Positions 1 to 8,756 of a DNA stretch of 64,000 nucleotides are shown here, in pieces (position 1 is the first letter of the stretch; every line of letters begins with the position of its first letter). The notes beneath the pieces are model-generated. The model was not told the DNA's origin and did not search any database. It saw only the letters and a list, made by a program, of their open reading frames with translations. Source of the DNA: Desulfobacteraceae bacterium. GTDB lineage: Bacteria; Desulfobacterota; Desulfobacteria; Desulfobacterales; Desulfosalsimonadaceae. The stretch lies in NCBI GenBank assembly GCA_014237465.1, contig JABZFM010000014.1, positions 62,001 to 126,000 on the forward strand, read 5' to 3'. The position numbers and the translations under genes are program-made.

Positions 1-1
1 A

Positions 2-385
2 CAGGAAGATTATCCTTTGATACTGACCACCGGGGGGCGGAACCTGGTTTATTATCATTCCTCGCATCGCAATATTGAATCACTGCATAAAAAGTCGCCG
101 GACCCGGAGCTTCAGATTCACCCGGATACGGCTCGATCTCTTGACATGGAAGAGGGCGAATGGGTCTTTTTGGCATCTCCGAGAGGAAAAGTCGAAATTA
201 AAATCCGGTATTTTGAAGATATTCATCCCCAGGTGGTGCATTCTCCGCATGGGTACTGGTATGGAGTGGAAAATGGCTGGCAGCGGGTCAATATCAATAT
301 GCTTACCGATGATCAGTCCTTGTGCCCGGTCACGGCATCGGTGCCGATTAAGGCATTGTTATGCCGGGTAGAAAAAATGTTATAA
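2..385 (+). CDS. Molybdopterin oxidoreductase, C-terminal fragment (5' end outside window)
   Basis: The reading frame is open from the first bases of the window, so this is the tail of a larger gene. The about 127 visible residues look like the molybdopterin-dinucleotide-binding domain that closes DMSO-reductase-family enzymes: an opening LILTTGGR strand, a YHSSHRN segment, then a beta-rich part with ASPRG and a closing N-x-LTDD segment. Such enzymes carry out two-electron oxidation or reduction at a bis-MGD molybdenum or tungsten centre; the substrate cannot be read from the tail. A zinc alcohol dehydrogenase follows after 15 bases, so the two are probably co-transcribed. Family is fairly sure; substrate unknown. 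Confidence 0.85.
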   Translation, partial: QEDYPLILTTGGRNLVYYHSSHRNIESLHKKSPDPELQIHPDTARSLDMEEGEWVFLASPRGKVEIKIRYFEDIHPQVVHSPHGYWYGVENGWQRVNINMLTDDQSLCPVTASVPIKALLCRVEKML

Positions 386-400
386 AAAAGGAACTTTTTT

Positions 401-1426
401 ATGAAAGCAGTGAAATTAAAAGGCCCCAAACAACTGGAACTGGTGGATGTCGAAACACCGGTGGCAGACGGCAAAAACGTCATCATAGAAGTAACAGCCT
501 GTGGTATTTGCGGGTCGGATCTGCATTACTGGCATTCGGGCAGAGGAATGGGCGGGGTGTATGACCTGATCATGGGGCATGAATTTGCCGGTATTGTGGT
601 GGATTCGGGAAATCGGGACGACCTGGCAGAAGGCGACCGGGTCACGGCATTGCCTCTGGACCCCTGCGGTTTATGCGCAGCCTGCCGGGCCGGTCATATA
701 AATATCTGTTTAAAAGCATTAAAGCGGTCGATCCCGGGAAATAACAGCCCCGGAGGATTTTCAGAGTTTTTGAAGCTGAGGCCGGATATGGTGAGAAAAC
801 TGCCTGACACTGTTAATGACATTCAGGCTGCAATGGCAGAACCGGCGGCTGTTGCGCTTCATGCGGTTCGAACGGCCGGTATTTGCCCGGGGGATACCGT
901 GATGATCAGCGGCGGCGGACCCATCGGCTTGCTGTGTGCGGCCTGGGCAAAGATAAACGGCGCTGCATATATCGCCCTAACGGAAATCAATGGGTTCCGG
1001 AAAGATTTTGCCGCCAATAACGGGGCTGCGGATGAAATTTTTGATGCCGCAGATCCGGATTTTCCGTCTCAAGTAATAAAAATAACAGGGGGCGGATTTG
1101 ATGTGGCCATTGAAACATCGGCCGCAGATGCGGCAATCAACCTGGCCTTGATGATGTTAAAACCAAAAGGGCGTCTGATCCTTGCCGGTATTAATGCCCA
1201 TACCCAGGCCATTTTAACGATTGTGGCCGTCGCTCGTGAAATCACGCAAAAATCCGTGATGGCCTACCTTCCGGAAGAATTTGATACAGCCATTGATTAC
1301 ATTGCCCAAAAAAGAATTGATGTGGAAAAACTGGTTACCAGCACAACTGACTTGACCGGGCTTGGCGCTGCATTTGAAAGACTGGCATCCGGAAAATCTG
1401 AAGATATCAAGATAATTTGCAGATAG
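401..1426 (+). CDS. Zinc-dependent medium-chain alcohol/polyol dehydrogenase
   Basis: A 341-residue MDR-superfamily enzyme of normal length for the sorbitol/threonine dehydrogenase branch. Visible marks are the catalytic-zinc segment GICGSDLHYWH, the GHEFAG motif, a structural-zinc loop with four cysteines (DPCGLCAACRAGHINIC) and a Rossmann glycine motif GGGPIGLL near residue 170. It should oxidise a secondary alcohol or polyol, or reduce the ketone, with NAD(P) in the cytoplasm. The ATG at 401 is preceded by an AAGGAA ribosome site and lies 15 bases after the molybdopterin enzyme, suggesting one transcript. The exact substrate cannot be told. Confidence 0.9.
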   Translation: MKAVKLKGPKQLELVDVETPVADGKNVIIEVTACGICGSDLHYWHSGRGMGGVYDLIMGHEFAGIVVDSGNRDDLAEGDRVTALPLDPCGLCAACRAGHINICLKALKRSIPGNNSPGGFSEFLKLRPDMVRKLPDTVNDIQAAMAEPAAVALHAVRTAGICPGDTVMISGGGPIGLLCAAWAKINGAAYIALTEINGFRKDFAANNGAADEIFDAADPDFPSQVIKITGGGFDVAIETSAADAAINLALMMLKPKGRLILAGINAHTQAILTIVAVAREITQKSVMAYLPEEFDTAIDYIAQKRIDVEKLVTSTTDLTGLGAAFERLASGKSEDIKIICR

Positions 1427-1490
1427 TAAAGTGCATATTGGGGGACAAAATCTAAATAGTGTTTGAACGAAAACCTTTAAAAATGCATCC

Positions 1491-1595
1491 GTCATCACGA
1501 GGAGTGAGGAACGAACGACGAAGTAATCCCCTCCGATTAAGGGATTGCTTCGGTCGTGCCGGCCCTGCCAAGCCGAAGGCATGGCTCGCAATGAC
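1491..1595. repeat. Palindromic interspersed repeat (GTCAT..CGAG type)
   Basis: The block starts GTCATCACGAGGAG and ends CTCGCAATGAC, so its ends are inverted copies with one or two mismatches. Its inner arms (GAAGTAATCCC / GGGATTGCTTC) also pair. This is a decayed copy of the short non-coding palindromic repeat often seen between genes in deltaproteobacterial genomes. The rest of the gap from 1427 to 2236 shows no convincing gene; one 72-codon frame at 2007-2225 lacks a ribosome site and family features. Confidence 0.7.
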
Positions 1596-2236
1596 TGAAA
1601 AAATGTAATTTGGAGACTTTCCGTTCAGCCACTAAATAACACATAATAGGAAACCTCCAAATAAATTTAAAAATGACCCTGTGTATTGGATTTAATTTAT
1701 GTGAAATCAACTGGAAAGGGTATGCGTGCGATTATTAACTGGGGCTATATCGGGCTGAGAACCAAAAATTTGTGATGACATTAACCCAATATTTTGTGGT
1801 TGGCTAATTCTTCCTGCTGTGCCGCATTGCTATTGCAAGGTTCAATGGAATTCGGATTTTGGTGGGGAGCACTGTGGCAAATTGTGCACACACCTGTGAG
1901 TTGTTAAAAGAAATGAATGATGGAAGTACTCGCTCCAGCATTTTCAATTTGTTTCACTCAAAAAAAACGCCTGCGGGCTCCTCCGGCCCAGCCCTTATCT
2001 TTTTCTCTAAAACGATGAACCAGACCTATTGATAAGAAATAGTAGTAAGATGCGCATGTTTTTCGATAGATATTTGAGATCCGGAAACTCCAATGTTCCA
2101 AGGATTAAAAAGGTGGACCTTTCATCAAGATAGTCGAACTGAAGCTTTATAAAATGTTTAACATACAGTTCCTGAAACTTCAGGTGGGCTTTCTTGATAA
2201 AATCCGGACGATGATCTCTGCACAAGAAAAATTACC

Positions 2237-3286
2237 TTATTTGAGGTCCAAAGCGTATTCGGATGATTCCCAGAATTTGTGACTGAATAAATGAGATGCC
2301 GGGGAAAGTTGATATAATGCATCTGCTGCCATGATGACAACGCCGTTGGTCCATGTGATTTTATCTTCAGGCCAGATAACCATGTCCGGATAGGTGAATC
2401 CGCACCAGTATGAGCCGTCTTCAAATGTCCGTTCATTTACCCAGTTGAATACGATTTCGGCAAGCTTGTAATTCCCCATTGCGGCAAGTGCAAGCACCAG
2501 TTCAGAGGTTTCGGCAATGGTTACCCATGGCTGATCAGACACACAGAGAATACCCATTCCATCAACAACGAATTTTTTCCAGTATTGATCAATACACTGC
2601 CGGGCTTCTTTGCCGGTGAGCGCGCCGGACAGGACAGGATAAAACCAGTCCATTGAGTAGCGGGATTTGACAATATTAAACAGGTGGTAACCGTTTTTGA
2701 TCGCATGGCCTAATGTATTGATGGATGCTTCCCATTCGAATTTTTTCTTATTTAAAATTTTTGCGATAGCAAGCGCGCACTTGAGGCTCATAAAGATGGA
2801 ACTGGATCCGGTGAGCAGGGCCATGTGATCGACTTCCAGTTCCGGACTTTTTGCCCAGTAAATTTCACCCGTAGGCGCCTGAAGGCTCACGGCAAAATCA
2901 ATGGCCGCCCTGACGGTGCCCCACATTTGTTCTAAAAAATCAATATCTTTTGTAATTAGATAGTAATGGAACACTCCCACGGCAATATATGAGGAGAGAT
3001 TTGTTTCCCGGGTTCTGTCCAGAGGTTTTTCATTCAGATAGGACGCATACCAGCTGCCGTCATCCAGCTGGTTATCCACCATCCATTCATAGGCCTGACG
3101 GGCCTCAGTGATATAGCTGCCAATACATAGCCCCATGGCTGCTTCAATATGATCCCAAGGATCTGTTTTGCCGTCTTTGCTCCACGGGATTTCTCCATTG
3201 GTTTTCTGCAGTTGTACAATTGAAGAAGCAACCAGATCGATATCAACACTAACTTCCTGTTTCCTTATTGGAATATCCAGCTTCAT
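2237..3286 (-). CDS. Alpha/alpha-toroid (prenyltransferase / six-hairpin glycosidase-like) protein
   Basis: A 349-residue protein rich in the repeats that build an alpha/alpha barrel: WSKDGKTDPWDHIEA, then QLDDGSWYASY, then a late EDGSYWCGFTYPD motif, with regularly spaced W, G and aromatic residues. These resemble squalene/prenyltransferase repeats and six-hairpin glycosidases. No signal peptide is visible. The catalytic DxDD motif of cyclases is not seen, so no reaction is proposed. It lies 26 bases downstream of the MerR-TetR regulator on the same strand, so the two probably form one transcript and the regulator may control it. Confidence 0.65.
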   Translation of the reverse strand: MKLDIPIRKQEVSVDIDLVASSIVQLQKTNGEIPWSKDGKTDPWDHIEAAMGLCIGSYITEARQAYEWMVDNQLDDGSWYASYLNEKPLDRTRETNLSSYIAVGVFHYYLITKDIDFLEQMWGTVRAAIDFAVSLQAPTGEIYWAKSPELEVDHMALLTGSSSIFMSLKCALAIAKILNKKKFEWEASINTLGHAIKNGYHLFNIVKSRYSMDWFYPVLSGALTGKEARQCIDQYWKKFVVDGMGILCVSDQPWVTIAETSELVLALAAMGNYKLAEIVFNWVNERTFEDGSYWCGFTYPDMVIWPEDKITWTNGVVIMAADALYQLSPASHLFSHKFWESSEYALDLK

Positions 3287-3312
3287 ACCATTACCTTTGT
3301 CTACTCAGTGAA

Positions 3313-4158
3313 TTAACCTTCTTTATTTATTCCATGAAGAAAAAGTTTCATTCCTTGATCGATCATTTCTCCAAAATCCACATCTTTCTCAACCTGTGAG
3401 TAATAATAGCAACACAATTCAAGGGCTCCCATCAGCATAACAGACAGAAGGGTAGAGTTAAATTCTCTAAACAATCCTTTCTGTATTCCCATTTGTAACA
3501 ATTTATTGGTTTCGTTGATAAATAATAAAAGCCCTTCTTTTAGTGTATCAGAAAATTCAATTGGATCGGATACGACTGCAGCTCTTAGGAGATTCATCAT
3601 GCCGCCCCATTCCCGATATGCTTTAAAATATGTCAGAGTTCTTTTTTCCAAAATCAGTAATATGTTTGTTTTATCCGGGACTTGTTTATCCCCTTCCCTA
3701 ATTATATCTATAAATATATTTTTGATGCATTCGGCAAATAGCGCTTTTTTATTTTTGAAGTGCTTGTAGAAAGTACTTCGACCAATATTAGATGAATTTA
3801 CAAGATCAGCTATCGTGGTTTTTTCATATCCTTTTTCCAAGAAAAGGTTTATGGCGTCCTCAATAATTTTATCTCTGATATTTTCTGACACTCTGTTGTT
3901 ATTTAAATTTTTAGTTCTTTCTGTCTCTATCAGGTTAAGAATCTCTTTGACATTGTTAAGAGAAAGGTTTTCTCCTTTGAATTTTTTAATCAATTTTAGT
4001 CTATTCGTGTATAAGGAGCTATCAAACATTCTTGTTTTACCAGTCTTGATGGGTTTGGGAAGAAGCCCTTTTCGAATATATAAATTTATCGTAGTTTCCG
4101 GAAATCCTGAATACACAGAAAGCTCGGAAAGACTCAGATACTTACGTGATTCTTTCAT
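3313..4158 (-). CDS. MerR-TetR fusion transcriptional regulator
   Basis: About 281 residues with two DNA-binding modules in tandem. Residues about 5-70 form a MerR-type winged helix (LSLSELSVYSGFPETTINLY, then ARMFD-like TRMFDSS). Residues about 90-140 form a TetR helix-turn-helix (DAINLFLEKGYEKTTIADLV ... GRSTFYKHFKNKKALF). A TetR-type ligand-binding half follows. The frame is open to 4212, but I chose the ATG at 4158 because an AAGAGG ribosome site precedes it. Most TetR proteins have a single DNA-binding domain; MerR-TetR fusions are less common. It may control the downstream toroid gene and possibly the acyl-CoA operon. The ligand is unknown. Confidence 0.85.
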   Translation of the reverse strand: MKESRKYLSLSELSVYSGFPETTINLYIRKGLLPKPIKTGKTRMFDSSLYTNRLKLIKKFKGENLSLNNVKEILNLIETERTKNLNNNRVSENIRDKIIEDAINLFLEKGYEKTTIADLVNSSNIGRSTFYKHFKNKKALFAECIKNIFIDIIREGDKQVPDKTNILLILEKRTLTYFKAYREWGGMMNLLRAAVVSDPIEFSDTLKEGLLLFINETNKLLQMGIQKGLFREFNSTLLSVMLMGALELCCYYYSQVEKDVDFGEMIDQGMKLFLHGINKEG

Positions 4159-4312
4159 AAGTCGCCTCTTGTTATGTGATATTCTATTTTGTACGCATTC
4201 AAATATGACCACCCAGAAAAATATAGAAAACCAATCCGGCCGAAAAGGACTGTCAGCCAGGCAATCAGCTTTACAGGCTTTTTATAAAAACGATTCAAAA
4301 CCCTTCTATCTG

Positions 4313-4828
4313 CTATTTTTCAATTCCTGGCCTTGCCTGAACACCCTCTGTGTAATAATGTTTAATCTGCATCATCTCCGTCACCAAATCGGCTCTTCTA
4401 ATCAGTTCCGGATCTGCTTTCCTGCCGGTGATGACAACCTCTATGGATTCATGCCTGTTCTCGACAGCATCCAGCAACTCTTCAACCGAAAAAAGGTTAT
4501 AATAGGTCCCGATATTGGCTTCATCCATGATCACCAGCTGGTATTCTCCAGAAGACAATACTGCTTTCATTTCAGCCAGTCCGTCCCTGGCTATTCTGAT
4601 GTCCTCCTCTTCAGGTTCGTTATGAATAAAGCAGTCCTGTCCATACTGTTTTATCGTAATCTGATCGGATAGCTTTTTTAACGAATCCAGCTCACTATAA
4701 TGCATCCCCTTGACAAACTGACCGATAAAAACTTTTAAACCAGCCCCAACGGCTCTCAGGGCCAGCCCAAAAGCTGCTGTGGTTTTTCCTTTGCCATCAC
4801 CGGTATATACCTGCACATATCCTTTCAT
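4313..4828 (-). CDS. cobO: Cob(I)alamin adenosyltransferase (CobO/BtuR type)
   Basis: A 171-residue protein of normal family length. It starts with the ATP-binding loop GDGKGKTTAAFGLALRA and has FIGQFVKG, VIMDEAN and EVVITGRKADPELIRRADLVTEM, all diagnostic of CobO/BtuR. It transfers adenosyl from ATP to cob(I)alamin, giving the adenosylcobalamin that the mutase encoded at 18-20 kb needs. That link is metabolic rather than operonic, because a thiolase remnant and other genes intervene. No cobalamin riboswitch box was recognised upstream. Confidence 0.95.
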   Translation of the reverse strand: MKGYVQVYTGDGKGKTTAAFGLALRAVGAGLKVFIGQFVKGMHYSELDSLKKLSDQITIKQYGQDCFIHNEPEEEDIRIARDGLAEMKAVLSSGEYQLVIMDEANIGTYYNLFSVEELLDAVENRHESIEVVITGRKADPELIRRADLVTEMMQIKHYYTEGVQARPGIEK

Positions 4829-5046
4829 GGGTTTCTCCAGATTGAAGCATCGTTTTGTTGTTTATGATTTGAGTGACCATGTTACATTTTTATTGATTTG
4901 TTCAACATCCTTCAACTTCTCGGTAAATCAAGAAACAGTCACCGTTTGAGCAATAAAGGGATAATGCTTTGCTTTTTTTGGAACTGAGTATATGGACAGG
5001 GCTTTTGTGTGTCAAGAATTTAGTGAATTCAATATGTTGATTCGTA

Positions 5047-5226
5047 TCAACAAACCTTTTCCAATAAATGAATGTTCATCGCCGCTTCTTCCAAACCGAT
5101 ATTCCCACCACCATTTTCGGTTAGTCCTATCCTGGCGCCCTCAACCTGGCGCTTTCCAGCCTCTCCGCGAAGCTGAGTCACGATTTCATGTATCTGAGCA
5201 AGGTTGGATGCGCCTATTGGATGTCA
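5047..5226 (-). pseudogene. Thiolase (SCP2/lipid-transfer type) C-terminal remnant
   Basis: Read on the minus strand, about 59 codons ending at a stop at 5047 give the hallmark tail of an SCP2-type thiolase: [15 protein letters not shown], then [15 protein letters not shown], then [10 protein letters not shown]. The codon just before the histidine is a stop (5224-5226), and the sequence beyond is not recognisable thiolase, so the N-terminal three quarters is lost. It follows acyl-CoA ligase copy 2, just as a thiolase gene follows ligase copy 1 at 14333-15214. That other thiolase lacks exactly this C-terminal part. The rest of the gap 4829-5046 shows nothing I can name. Confidence 0.85.
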
Positions 5227-5312
5227 GCTTCCAATTCCTATGGGTATGTAAAGAACACGATAATCAAGCGGCGGGCTCATCCGTTTTTCCACGTACCTGC
5301 CGCACTGCCGAC

Positions 5313-7184
5313 TCAAACGATTTCCAGTTGATACCGGATGGTGTAACACCCCAGTATTTCGTTAATTTTACTTTCAATTGTCTCTTTCAAAATTCCATCC
5401 GCCGGTTTAACGCTAAGTGTGGCCATCGTGCCATGAATTTTGTTTTCCGCGACATTAACTATTATGGAATCGACTAAATCCCCAAGGCCCTTAAGATCCG
5501 TCTCAAAAACGCGCTGAATACTATCCCAGCGAAGCACCGGCTTAAATATTTTGCCAATCGGTGTTATAGGCATCTCGTCAACAATAAAAACATCTTTTGG
5601 AACGGCTGCCCGTTCACCGACCTCTTTGTTTAAAAACTCGGCAATCTTTTCTTTTGTAAGATCGGTTCCTTCCTGGAGCTGCACGTAAACAACCGGAATC
5701 TCACCAGCATAGGCATCCGGACAACCCACGGCAGCAGCAAATTTAACTCCCGGGAGACGATAGAGCGGATCCTCGATAGATTCAGGGTCGATGTTATGTC
5801 CACCCCGTATGATCAGATCCTTTTTCCGTCCTGTAAGCCATAGGTATCCATCGGCATCCTGTCTGCCCAGGTCACCGGTATTGAACCATCCATCTTTAAG
5901 CCATATCCCCTTGTTGTGTTCCTCTTCAAGATATCCTGAAAACACATTCGGCCCTTTGATGCATATACATCCGATCTCATCCGTGTCAGCCGGCCGAAAA
6001 TTGTCCTTTTCTTCTACGAAAATCTTCATCTCCTGATAAGGAATTCGTAATCCAACGGAACCGACTTTTCTGGATCCGAACAGGGGATTTATGGAAGAGC
6101 AAAGGGTTCCCTCCGTAAGACCGTATCCCTCGATTATTTTCATGCCACTGTGAGCTTCAAAACGCCTGAACAGATCCACGGAGAGTGGTGCGGCTCCGCA
6201 TATGCAAAAATTCAGGGATGAAATATCAGCATTTTGCTCTGGGACTTCCAACAGCGCGGAAAGTACGGTGGGTACACATGAGAAAGTAACGGCTTTGTAA
6301 TGCTCAACAATCTTATAAAAGTTTTGTATGATGGAAGGATCACGATATCCCTTTGGCGATAGAAGAACGACATGTCCTCCAATCGAGAAAGGGTAGAGGC
6401 CTGTTGCCATGGTAGCGTTTGCATGGAAGAGGGGAAGGCCTGTCAAGGCAGTGTCTCCGGTTTTGAGGTCTTGGCCGACAACCAACGGAAGTATGGTAGT
6501 GATGGCTGCTTCGTTAAAATGAGTGCGCGGAGCAAGTTTCGGTCTCCCGGTAGTTCCGGCCGTGCCATAAATAGACGCGACATCCTGGGGATCGATCAAC
6601 CGTTTCGAATCGAGCTTATCTTCATTATACTTTGTAATGACCTCGTCATACCCATAAATTCCTTCTTTTTCATCACTGGGACCCATCACTCGAATAATGG
6701 CCTTAAGGTCAGGAAGGTCGTTGCGAATAGCAACGACCTTCTCCCAAATGTCGGCACCGGGGTATTCTCCAAGCGCTACAAGTACTTTTGTTTTTGCCGC
6801 CTGACAAATTTCCTTAATCGTGGAAGGCTCTAACAGCGGGTTTAGCGGATTTACTATTCCTGCAGCTTCTCCTCCCCAAATAACATGATGTGTGAGATGA
6901 AGATTTGGAAGCAGAAAAGATACTACGTCCTGCGGGCCAACTCCAAGATCGTGAAGAAGATTAGCCGTTTGATTTACTTTTGCCCAGAACTCCCGATAGG
7001 TTACCTGTAATGGGTCGGCATAATGATCCCCTGAAAGGATCAGGCTTATCGCCGGGGCATCGGGATTGATCGCAGCACCTTGCTTGATGATATCATATGT
7101 GTTGGATATTTTAAGTCTTTCGGCAAAAGGAACCTTTTCAATTGCTTCGATATCCGGCAATGTTGCAATTTTATAAGTCTCCAT
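5313..7184 (-). CDS. AMP-forming acyl-CoA synthetase, copy 2
   Basis: A 623-residue ANL-superfamily ligase that activates a carboxylic acid as acyl-AMP and then the CoA thioester. Core motifs are present: the P-loop-like YGTAGTTGRPKLA, EGYGLTEGT, the hinge/C-terminal WLTGRKKDLIIRGGHNIDP and a closing PIGKIFKP with the expected catalytic lysine. The ATG at 7184 has an AAAAGGAG site. It is almost the same protein as the ligase at 15333-17204, with the same length and about 93% identity by eye over the first 120 residues. That marks a fairly recent segmental duplication. The substrate is not readable; context suggests a short or branched oxo- or hydroxy-acid. Confidence 0.93.
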   Translation of the reverse strand: METYKIATLPDIEAIEKVPFAERLKISNTYDIIKQGAAINPDAPAISLILSGDHYADPLQVTYREFWAKVNQTANLLHDLGVGPQDVVSFLLPNLHLTHHVIWGGEAAGIVNPLNPLLEPSTIKEICQAAKTKVLVALGEYPGADIWEKVVAIRNDLPDLKAIIRVMGPSDEKEGIYGYDEVITKYNEDKLDSKRLIDPQDVASIYGTAGTTGRPKLAPRTHFNEAAITTILPLVVGQDLKTGDTALTGLPLFHANATMATGLYPFSIGGHVVLLSPKGYRDPSIIQNFYKIVEHYKAVTFSCVPTVLSALLEVPEQNADISSLNFCICGAAPLSVDLFRRFEAHSGMKIIEGYGLTEGTLCSSINPLFGSRKVGSVGLRIPYQEMKIFVEEKDNFRPADTDEIGCICIKGPNVFSGYLEEEHNKGIWLKDGWFNTGDLGRQDADGYLWLTGRKKDLIIRGGHNIDPESIEDPLYRLPGVKFAAAVGCPDAYAGEIPVVYVQLQEGTDLTKEKIAEFLNKEVGERAAVPKDVFIVDEMPITPIGKIFKPVLRWDSIQRVFETDLKGLGDLVDSIIVNVAENKIHGTMATLSVKPADGILKETIESKINEILGCYTIRYQLEIV

Positions 7185-7439
7185 ATGTTCTCCTTTTAAT
7201 TGTGATTATTTACATTCTGCTTATCCAATGACCTTGTTCTCCTATAATTGCCGAATGCTGAATCTTGGTGCCGCATTATCCCCCCTAATTTCATGTTTTG
7301 TGCCAAACAGTACTTAATTCTTTAAAATCTATGTAATCCCTTTAAATAACAATAAAAGTAAAAATCAGTTCGGCTGTAGCTGAAGAGATGACAAGTACCA
7401 CGCCATAATCTAAAAGCACGACATAGAGAACATGACACC

Positions 7440-7679
7440 TTATTTGGGGGCGATATTTGGTGACAAGACAGGCGGAGCCGAACCGCGATTGGCAGCACGC
7501 TGGATCTTCCACTCATGCATATCTGCCGGAGGCTTCTCTTCATGCTCCGATTCCGGTTTCCGGCTCAGTGTGATCGCCCCCACCGGACAGGGGATTGTAC
7601 AAGCGCCGCATCCGATGCAGATTTCTGTCATAACATGGTACGTACCATCCTGTTCATGAATTGCATCCATACAGACCAT
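7440..7679 (-). pseudogene. Ferredoxin (4Fe-4S) C-terminal remnant
   Basis: The frame carries one good cluster motif, CIGCGACTIPCPVGAI, preceded by VCMDAIHEQDG, where a first CxxCxxCxxxCP motif would normally lie. Only the last piece of a two-cluster ferredoxin is present. It joins, out of frame, to the E1-alpha remnant that overlaps it at 7654-7679, so both genes look like the two edges of one deletion. No ribosome site fits the internal ATG at 7679. From 7185 to 7439 I see no gene. Confidence 0.65.
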
Positions 7680-7908
7680 CTCGTTTTCCGAAGAGTTCGG
7701 CCATGAACGACTTCAGATCCACTCCTTTGGCCAGTGCATGGCCATGCCCCCGATGAGACGTCGTGATGTAATCCGAAGGTTTCAGATGGCTGCATACAGC
7801 CGCCGGTGTCGCTTCCTGCCCAATACAGGCGTGAATAAATCCCGGAACTTCGCCTGCGCTGAATACTTCAGCCAAGGTTTTTTCGACTCTACGAATCTTT
7901 ACCATCAT
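7654..7908 (-). pseudogene. Thiamine-dependent dehydrogenase E1-alpha, N-terminal remnant
   Basis: About 75 residues match the start of the E1 alpha subunit of pyruvate/acetoin-type dehydrogenases: VKIRRVEKTLAEVF, GEVPGFIHACIGQEA, YITTSHRGHGHALAKG, MAELFGK. Intact subunits run to about 320-360 residues and contain the GDG...N thiamine diphosphate motif. Here the reading frame ends a few codons after MAELFGKRDG. Homology also appears to continue a few codons upstream of the first ATG (NLYT). The likely cause is a deletion that fused this gene start to a ferredoxin gene end. Confidence 0.75.
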
Positions 7909-8240
7909 AGTATAAAGATTAATTGACCTTTGGCGGTCAATCCTGAAACTTTTGGACCTTTTCCCTTTTCCCTTTTTCCGACATTCTTCTTCTCCTCAAT
8001 GGCAATCATTCGAAATGCCAATCATTATGGTCCTTACGAATTTAAACAAAAAAACAACCCGTCCGGCGCTGTCCCCAGCAGTCCATAGTGTATTATCCAG
8101 TTTGCGTATTCATGTTTAACAAACAATTGAGACGCTTTGCAACAGGTGATTCGGGTATGACAACCTCAATCCAACCGGTTGGAAATCCCGACAGGCTGGT
8201 TAATGTCGTTCGGTTTTTTCTGCCCTCTGCTCTTTCTACT
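7909..8240. other. Gap without a recognised gene (possible decayed coding DNA)
   Basis: The 330 bases between the E1-alpha remnant and the SCP2 gene contain a minus-strand stretch (roughly 8080-8200) that is open for about 35 codons and looks protein-like, but it has no start, no ribosome site and no family I know. With degraded genes on one side, this may be further wreckage from the same deletion. Confidence 0.3.
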
Positions 8241-8651
8241 TTACATATCGGCAAAGTCTCCTTCAAATTCGTTTGGAAGTTGTTGTATGGCTTCTACAAA
8301 GTTATTGGTTGCTGATGTATACTTGAGCAGCTTCACCATATTGCCCTTCACTTTCGCCTTGCGCGTTGTCATGGCAACAATGGCATTCATTTTTCCGGTG
8401 CAAATCTTGTAATAGGTTTCGTAAGAAGCCGTCATAGTGAAGTCAGCCCCTGTCTTGATCCCTTCCCAGGTCTCCTCGCATTCCGGAGTTTTTAAACCAC
8501 AGGATTTTGTTTTCGTCACTCCTTTCTTTGGCACTGACTCAACTACAAATTGGAAAGTGCTGTTGAAACCCTTCGCACTTTTTTGGTATTTCTCATTTTC
8601 GCGTAGCGATGCTGCAAGCGCCTCAATCCATTCTTTAGTGAAAACTAACAT
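8241..8651 (-). CDS. SCP2 sterol-carrier-domain protein
   Basis: A 136-residue stand-alone SCP2 domain of typical length. It shows a beta-sheet core with CEETWEGIKTGADFTMTAS, then the helix/strand segment CTGKMNAIVAMTTRKAKVKG that corresponds to the family's LxxGKxxxxxxxxxGKxKxxG pattern. SCP2 domains bind hydrophobic acyl chains or acyl-CoAs in a tunnel, so it may present CoA esters to the operon's enzymes. A strong GGGAGGAG ribosome site precedes the ATG at 8651. It sits about 100 bases after the SDR in the same direction and is probably the last intact gene before the degraded stretch. Confidence 0.85.
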   Translation of the reverse strand: MLVFTKEWIEALAASLRENEKYQKSAKGFNSTFQFVVESVPKKGVTKTKSCGLKTPECEETWEGIKTGADFTMTASYETYYKICTGKMNAIVAMTTRKAKVKGNMVKLLKYTSATNNFVEAIQQLPNEFEGDFADM

Positions 8652-8756
8652 TTTTCTCCTCCCATGTTGATTATTGATTAATCGGCAGGTTACCCGACCA
8701 GTCCCTTATTCAGGTCAGAGATCTGCCCGGTACGCTTTTCCCAGTTTCAGATATGG

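Noticed and set aside
2007-2225. 72-codon minus-strand frame
   Set aside because: No ribosome site, no family features, and it lies in a repeat-containing gap; coding status not supported.
3815-4672. Long plus-strand open frame of 285 codons
   Set aside because: It lies opposite the clear MerR-TetR and cobO genes, has no family motif and no ribosome site; it is an antisense shadow.
4829-5046. Cobalamin riboswitch upstream of cobO
   Set aside because: I looked for the conserved B12 box on the minus strand and did not find it; the same holds upstream of meaB.
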